Shown in pieces: positions 59,700-64,000 of a DNA stretch of 64,000 nt (position 1 is its first letter; every line of letters begins with the position of its first letter). Both the position numbers and the translations under genes were made by a program. This DNA is from Panopea generosa. Taxonomy: Eukaryota > Mollusca > Bivalvia > Adapedonta > Hiatellidae. The notes beneath the pieces were generated by a model that had not been told where the DNA came from, ran no database searches, and saw only the letters and a program-made list of their open reading frames with translations. The stretch is from assembly GCA_029582155.1 (NCBI GenBank), contig CM055901.1, positions 5,120,374-5,184,373 of the forward strand, read 5' to 3'.

Positions 59700-60630
59700 T
59701 GTGTAAAATTAGCTATGTGATCGGCAATCGTAGATCGACATTCAATGTAGATCCAGGGATGCATTCATAGATAAACATTCGAAAATATCCAGGTCGTAGA
59801 TCAACATTTAATGTAGGCCCATGTCTGCAATCGTAAATCAACATTCGAAAGAAAAAATAAAAGTAGGAATTTGAATAACGAGCCAGGTTTGAGATCGTAG
59901 ATAAAAAAATAAAAAAGTCATAATATGACTGTCGAGCCAGGTCGGAGATCGTAAATCAACATTAAAAAAAAAATTAAGTCGGAATTTGAATAACGAGCCA
60001 GGTCTGAGATCTTAGATCAATATTCACAAAATTAAAAGTGGAAATATTGGCCTAAGTGTATTTAAGAAAGATATTCGTTGAAATGTAAAATGTATATGTA
60101 GCGTCCGTCCCCGTAACGTCCGTTCCCCTACATATACGTTCTATTTGTTTAGTTTATATCATCAATTTCATATTTTTTTAATGTCAAGCCATGTCTGAGA
60201 TCGTAGATCAACAGTTAATTAAATAAAAGTCGGAATTTGAATAACGATTCCGGTCTGAGATAGTAGATCAACATTCAAAATAAAAATTAATGACGGGTGG
60301 AACTTGAACAACAAGCCAGGTCTGAGATCGTTATTCAAGTTCCGCCAGTCTTCTTACTTTTATTTTGAATGTTGATCTACGATCTCAGACCTGGCTCGAC
60401 ATTCAAGTTCCGCCCTTTTCCTAACTTTTTATTTTGAATGTTCATCTATGATCTTAGACCTGGATCTACAATGGATGTTGATACTGCCTTGATATTTTCG
60501 AATGTTGGCATACGATTGTTGGCCTGGATCTACATTAAAAGTTGATCTACGACCTGAACACTTTAGAATGTTGATCTACGATTGCACACCTGAGTCTACA
60601 TTGAATGTTGATCTACGATTGTCGTTCTCA
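59700..60630. repeat. Inverted-repeat cluster of a GATCGTAGATCAACATT motif
   Basis: Left of about 60335 the block with GAGCCAGGTCTGAGATCGTA, GATCAACATTC and an AAAATTAAGTCGGAATTTGAA-like string occurs as direct repeats about 60 bases apart. Right of it the same block occurs inverted (GATCTACGATCTCAGACCTG). Together they form a large imperfect palindrome centred near 60335. It lies just 3' of the open frame at 60734-61240. Confidence 0.82.
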
Positions 60631-60733
60631 TAGCCAACTTCACGCAGCTAAAATATTTAGTATTTATTTGTATTATTTCTGTTTTAAGTCTGGTACATTT
60701 AAACAGTTGCCATGACATCCGTATATTGTTCAG

Positions 60734-61240
60734 TTAAGTTTCCGGCACCACTGGAAGAACTAGCAAATCGTTTGCCACGTTTTTAGATATATTTGACTCG
60801 CCTGAAACTTCCTCATTATTGTTTTCATAAATTGTAATCAAATCAGCGAGCGACGGCCTCCTACCATCACGAAATAGTGAACTCATTGGTTCTGTCTTCT
60901 TCCTCTGTTCACCTGTTGCTTTGTTGTTTATGTTTGTCTTGCTCTTATTAACATCGGCCAATACCATTTGTCTTGGTGAAGATATGTCTTTTCTTTTTCC
61001 ACTTTCGTTTTCAACTGTCCAATTGATCAGACTTTCTGATCTTAAATCTGATGATTTTCGTCTTCCGGTTGACTCGGTGCCTAAAATGTCAAGATCGGTT
61101 ATGTCAATTTTTGAATTTCGTCTGCCAATAAAAAGAGGCGGTGTAACATTCTGTTCCAAATTGACATCTGCAAGCGAACCGCGGCGTCTTGGCTTTTCAA
61201 TTGAAGTTTGTGCGGGTGTCTGAATGAACGATTCACTCAT
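60734..61240 (-). CDS. Disordered protein with repeated RRxS motifs, unknown; probably a last or single coding exon
   Basis: I do not recognise this protein. The 168-codon frame is the longest non-repetitive open frame in the window. It has balanced amino acid use, unlike the satellite frames. It is hydrophilic and likely disordered, with no signal peptide or membrane segment. It repeats a basic-Ser motif: RRRGS at 18-22, RRNS at 40-43, RRKS at 60-63 and RRPS at 127-130, twice followed by LAD[VL]; VLADV recurs at 93-97. These match the consensus of basophilic kinases such as PKA (inference). A splice acceptor (TTATTAACAG) lies two bases upstream of the ATG, so the ATG may be the start after a 5' UTR intron, or the exon may continue an upstream coding exon. 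The stop is at 60734-60736. Confidence 0.6.
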   Translation of the reverse strand: MSESFIQTPAQTSIEKPRRRGSLADVNLEQNVTPPLFIGRRNSKIDITDLDILGTESTGRRKSSDLRSESLINWTVENESGKRKDISSPRQMVLADVNKSKTNINNKATGEQRKKTEPMSSLFRDGRRPSLADLITIYENNNEEVSGESNISKNVANDLLVLPVVPET

Positions 61241-61424
61241 ATATCTGTTAATAAGAATAATTGTTTATGTAAAGCATTTCATTGCAGCATGGTGTGGCTG
61301 TTCGAATAACAAGAAACGTAGTAGTATATTTCAAAATATGACATAGCTATTTAGATCATTGTACATCAATATGGTTTGAAATTATAGCTTAATAACAATG
61401 AATTTCAACTCTTAGGCCGGGCCC

Positions 61425-61600
61425 GATTAGCTTTGTCGGTAGCGCCTTCTGAAAATCAATCAAGGGGATGTGAGTTCGAATCTCCACCTGGTCATTGTCA
61501 CACATACCGCTGATTCAAGTGAGGAAGTTTCTTGCGGTGAGGAGTGTACTCGACTGCTGGTTAACTATCCAGGTTACCAGAAAAGAGTGTCTGATCGTCT
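61425..61600 (+). mobile_element. tRNA-like SINE
   Basis: The head has GATTAGCTTTGTCGGTAGCG (A-box region) and GAGTTCGAATCTCC (B box) about 55 bases downstream. A body of about 110 bases with GAGGAAGTTTCTTGCGGTGA follows. The arms do not fold into a clean tRNA and the element continues, so a SINE is preferred over a tRNA gene. Confidence 0.6.
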
Positions 61601-61814
61601 TCGATGACATAAAAATAACATTCCAACAAAAATACTTTTTAGAATAATAGTGTAAATTTGATCATTAATTCACTGTTGTATAATGATTTTAACAGATTTT
61701 ATCCCCGAAACAACATACATACTATCAGACATTTTACAACAATGACGGGAAAAAAATACTTACAGCGCTTATACTGACTGACATTTATATCTTATATTTA
61801 CATAACTTACTGTA

Positions 61815-64000
61815 AAGATGTGCATAACTCGTACAAATGCAGTGTGACTATACGTCTCACAATACACAGTTGCGCCCCTTCCCCCCTCGGTAACTCCTAC
61901 AAATGCAGTGTGACTATACGTCTCACAACACACAGTTCTGCCACTTCCCCCCTCGGTAACTCGTACAAATGCAGTGTGACTATACATCTCACAATACACA
62001 GTTGTGCCCCTTCCCCTAAACGTCTCACAATACACAGTTGTGCCCCTTCTCCTCTCGGTAACTCGTACAAATGAAGTGTGACTATACGTCTCACAATAAA
62101 CAGTTACGCCCCTTCCCCAATCGGTAACTCGTACAAATGCAGTGTGACTATACGTCTCACAATACACAGTTGCGCCCCTTTCCCCCTCGGTAACTCGTAC
62201 AAATGCAGTTTGACTATACGTATCACAATACACAGTTGCGCCCCTTCCCCTCTCGGTAACTCGTACAAATGCAGTGTGACTATACGTCTCACAATACACA
62301 GTTGCGCCCCTTCCCCCTCGGTAACTTGTACAAATGCAGTGTGACTATACGTCTCACAATACACAGTTGCGCCCCTTCCCCCCTCGGTAACTCGTACAAA
62401 TGCAGAGTGACTATACGTCTCACAATACAAAGTTGCGCCACGTCCCACCTCGGTAACTCGTACAAATGCAGAGTGACTATATGTCTTACAATACACAGTT
62501 GCGCCCCTTCCCCCTCGGTAACTTGTACAAATGCAGTGTGACTTTACGTCTCACAATACACAGTGGCGCCCCTTCCCCCATCGGTAACTCTTACAAATGC
62601 AGTGTGACTATATGTCTTACAATACACAGTTGCGCCCCTTCCCCCATTGGTAACTCGTACAAATGCAGTGTGACTATACGTCGTACAATACACAGTTGCG
62701 CCCCTTCCCCCCTCGCTAACTGATACAAATGCAGTGTGACTATACGTCTCACAATACAAAGTTGCGGCCCTTCCCCCCTTGCTTACTCGTACAAATGCAG
62801 TGTGACAATACGTCTCACAACACGCAGTTGCGCCTCTTCCCCCCTCGGTAACTCGTACAAATGCAGTGTGAATATACACCTCACAATACACAGTTGTGCC
62901 TATTTCCCCCTCGGTAACTCGTACAAATGCAGTGTGACTATACGCCTCACAATACACAGTTATGCCTCTTCCCCCTTCGGTAACTCGTACTAATGCAGTG
63001 TGAATATACGCCTCACAATACACAGTTGTGCCCCTTCCCCCCTCGGTAACTCGTACAAATGCAGTGTGACTATACGTCTCACAATACATAGTTGCGCCCC
63101 TTCCCCCCTCGGTAACTCGTACAAATGCAGAGTGACTATATGTCTCACAATACAAAGTTGCGCCCCGTCCCGCCTCGGTAACTCGTACAAATGCAGAGTG
63201 ACTATATGTCTTACAATACACAGTTGCGCCCCTCCCCCCCCCCCCCCCTCGGTAACTTGTACAAATGCAGTGTGACTTTACGTCTCACAATACACAGTTG
63301 TGCCTCTTCCCCTATCAGTAACCCTTACAAATGCAGTGTGACTATACGTCTCACAATACACAGTTGTGCCCCTTCCCCCCTCAGTAACACATACAAATGC
63401 AGTGTGAATGTATGTATCACAATACACAGTTGCGCCCCTTCCCCTCTCGGTAACTCGTACAAATGCAGTGTGACTATATTTCTCACAATACACAGTTGCG
63501 CCCCTTCCCCCCTCGGTAAATCGTACAAATGCAGTGTGACTTTACGTCTCGAAATACACAGTTGCACCCCTTTCACCCTCGCTTACTCGTACAAATGCAG
63601 TGTGACTATACGTCTCAGAATACACAGTTGTGCCCATTCCCACCTCGGTAACTCGTACAAATGCAGTGTCAATATACACCTCACAATACACAGTTGCCCC
63701 CCTTCCCCACTCGGTAACTCGTACAAATGCAGTGTGACAATACGTCTCACAATACACAGTTGCGCCCCTTTCCCCCTCGGTAACTCGTACAAATGCAGTG
63801 TGACTATACATCTCACAATACACAGTTGCGCCCCTTCCCCCCTTGGTAACTCGTACAAATGCAGTGTGACTATACATCTCACAATACACAGTTGCGCCCC
63901 TTCCCTCTTGGTAACTCGTACAAATGAAGTGTGACTATACGTCTCACAATACACAGTTGTGCCAATTCCCCCTCGGTAACTCGTACAAATGCAGTGTGAC
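61815..64000. repeat. 66-bp minisatellite array, continues past the window end
   Basis: The unit is 66 bp and carries GTAACTCGTACAAATGCAGT, GTGACTATACGTCTCACAAT and ACACAGTTGCGCCCCTTCC, in about 33 copies. One truncated copy is at about 62017-62060, and a C-run is expanded at 63232-63249. Since 66 is a multiple of three and stops are rare, long frames exist on both strands (22-residue repeats; for example 63191-63934 on + and 62544-63221 on -). They overlap each other and are most likely not genes. Confidence 0.95.

Noticed and set aside
61815-64000. CRISPR-like array
   Set aside because: The whole 66-bp unit is repeated without variable spacers, and the setting is eukaryotic. It is a minisatellite; the same holds for the other arrays.

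Overview
This is a eukaryotic, AT-rich genomic window: its genes are small exons with GT..AG introns, and there are no operons. SINEs with tRNA-like heads, a DD34D mariner, LINE 3' ends and very abundant minisatellites fit an invertebrate, most likely a bivalve mollusc (inference from repeat style and gene content; the species cannot be named).

Three protein-coding genes can be reconstructed by splicing. (1) An alpha-arrestin (arrestin domain-containing) gene on the + strand, five exons from 9280 to 14571, with the N-terminal exon(s) not found. (2) A complete CAP-superfamily (SCP/TAPS, CRISP-like) secreted protein on the - strand, five exons, 29409 down to 23048. (3) A complete second CAP paralogue on the - strand, four exons, 45184 down to 34328. 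The CAP genes share identical lengths for exon 2 (222 nt) and exon 3 (119 nt) and the same intron phases there, so they are a tandem duplicate pair. A fourth, weaker candidate is a disordered protein with repeated RRxS motifs on the - strand (60734-61240).

Layout: 1-1180 unique sequence with a 138-bp repeat and a SINE fragment; 1180-6345 two adjoining minisatellites (55 and 46 bp); 7086-8382 a dead mariner; 9280-14571 the arrestin gene, with a SINE and a 54-bp in-frame array in its last intron; 14572-18350 unique; 18350-20670 a 50/43-bp array; 21120-21477 a MITE; 22555-22795 a SINE; 23048-29409 CAP gene A, with a 39-bp array and a LINE 3' end in its introns; 30055-31210 a second LINE 3' end; 31210-34300 mostly unique, with a miRNA-like hairpin; 34328-45184 CAP gene B, whose introns hold about 6.9 kb of 50/59-bp satellite and 1.3 kb of a 12-bp-based array; 45330-45945 a 41-bp array just upstream of gene B; 48180-50535 a 71-bp array; 50960-55740 a 16-bp family in three blocks; 56590-57295 inverted-repeat hairpins; 57827-58625 a decayed tyrosine-recombinase retroelement; 59272-60630 hairpin and inverted-repeat cluster; 61430-61600 a tRNA-like SINE; 61815-64000 a 66-bp array running off the window end.

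Tandem arrays cover roughly 26 kb (about 40%) and belong to at least ten families with no obvious similarity to one another. Most of the long open reading frames in the window are by-products of these arrays. The real genes are visible only as short spliced exons. The most interesting biology is the CAP pair, and the way satellites fill introns, abut a splice acceptor and sit close upstream of a start codon.
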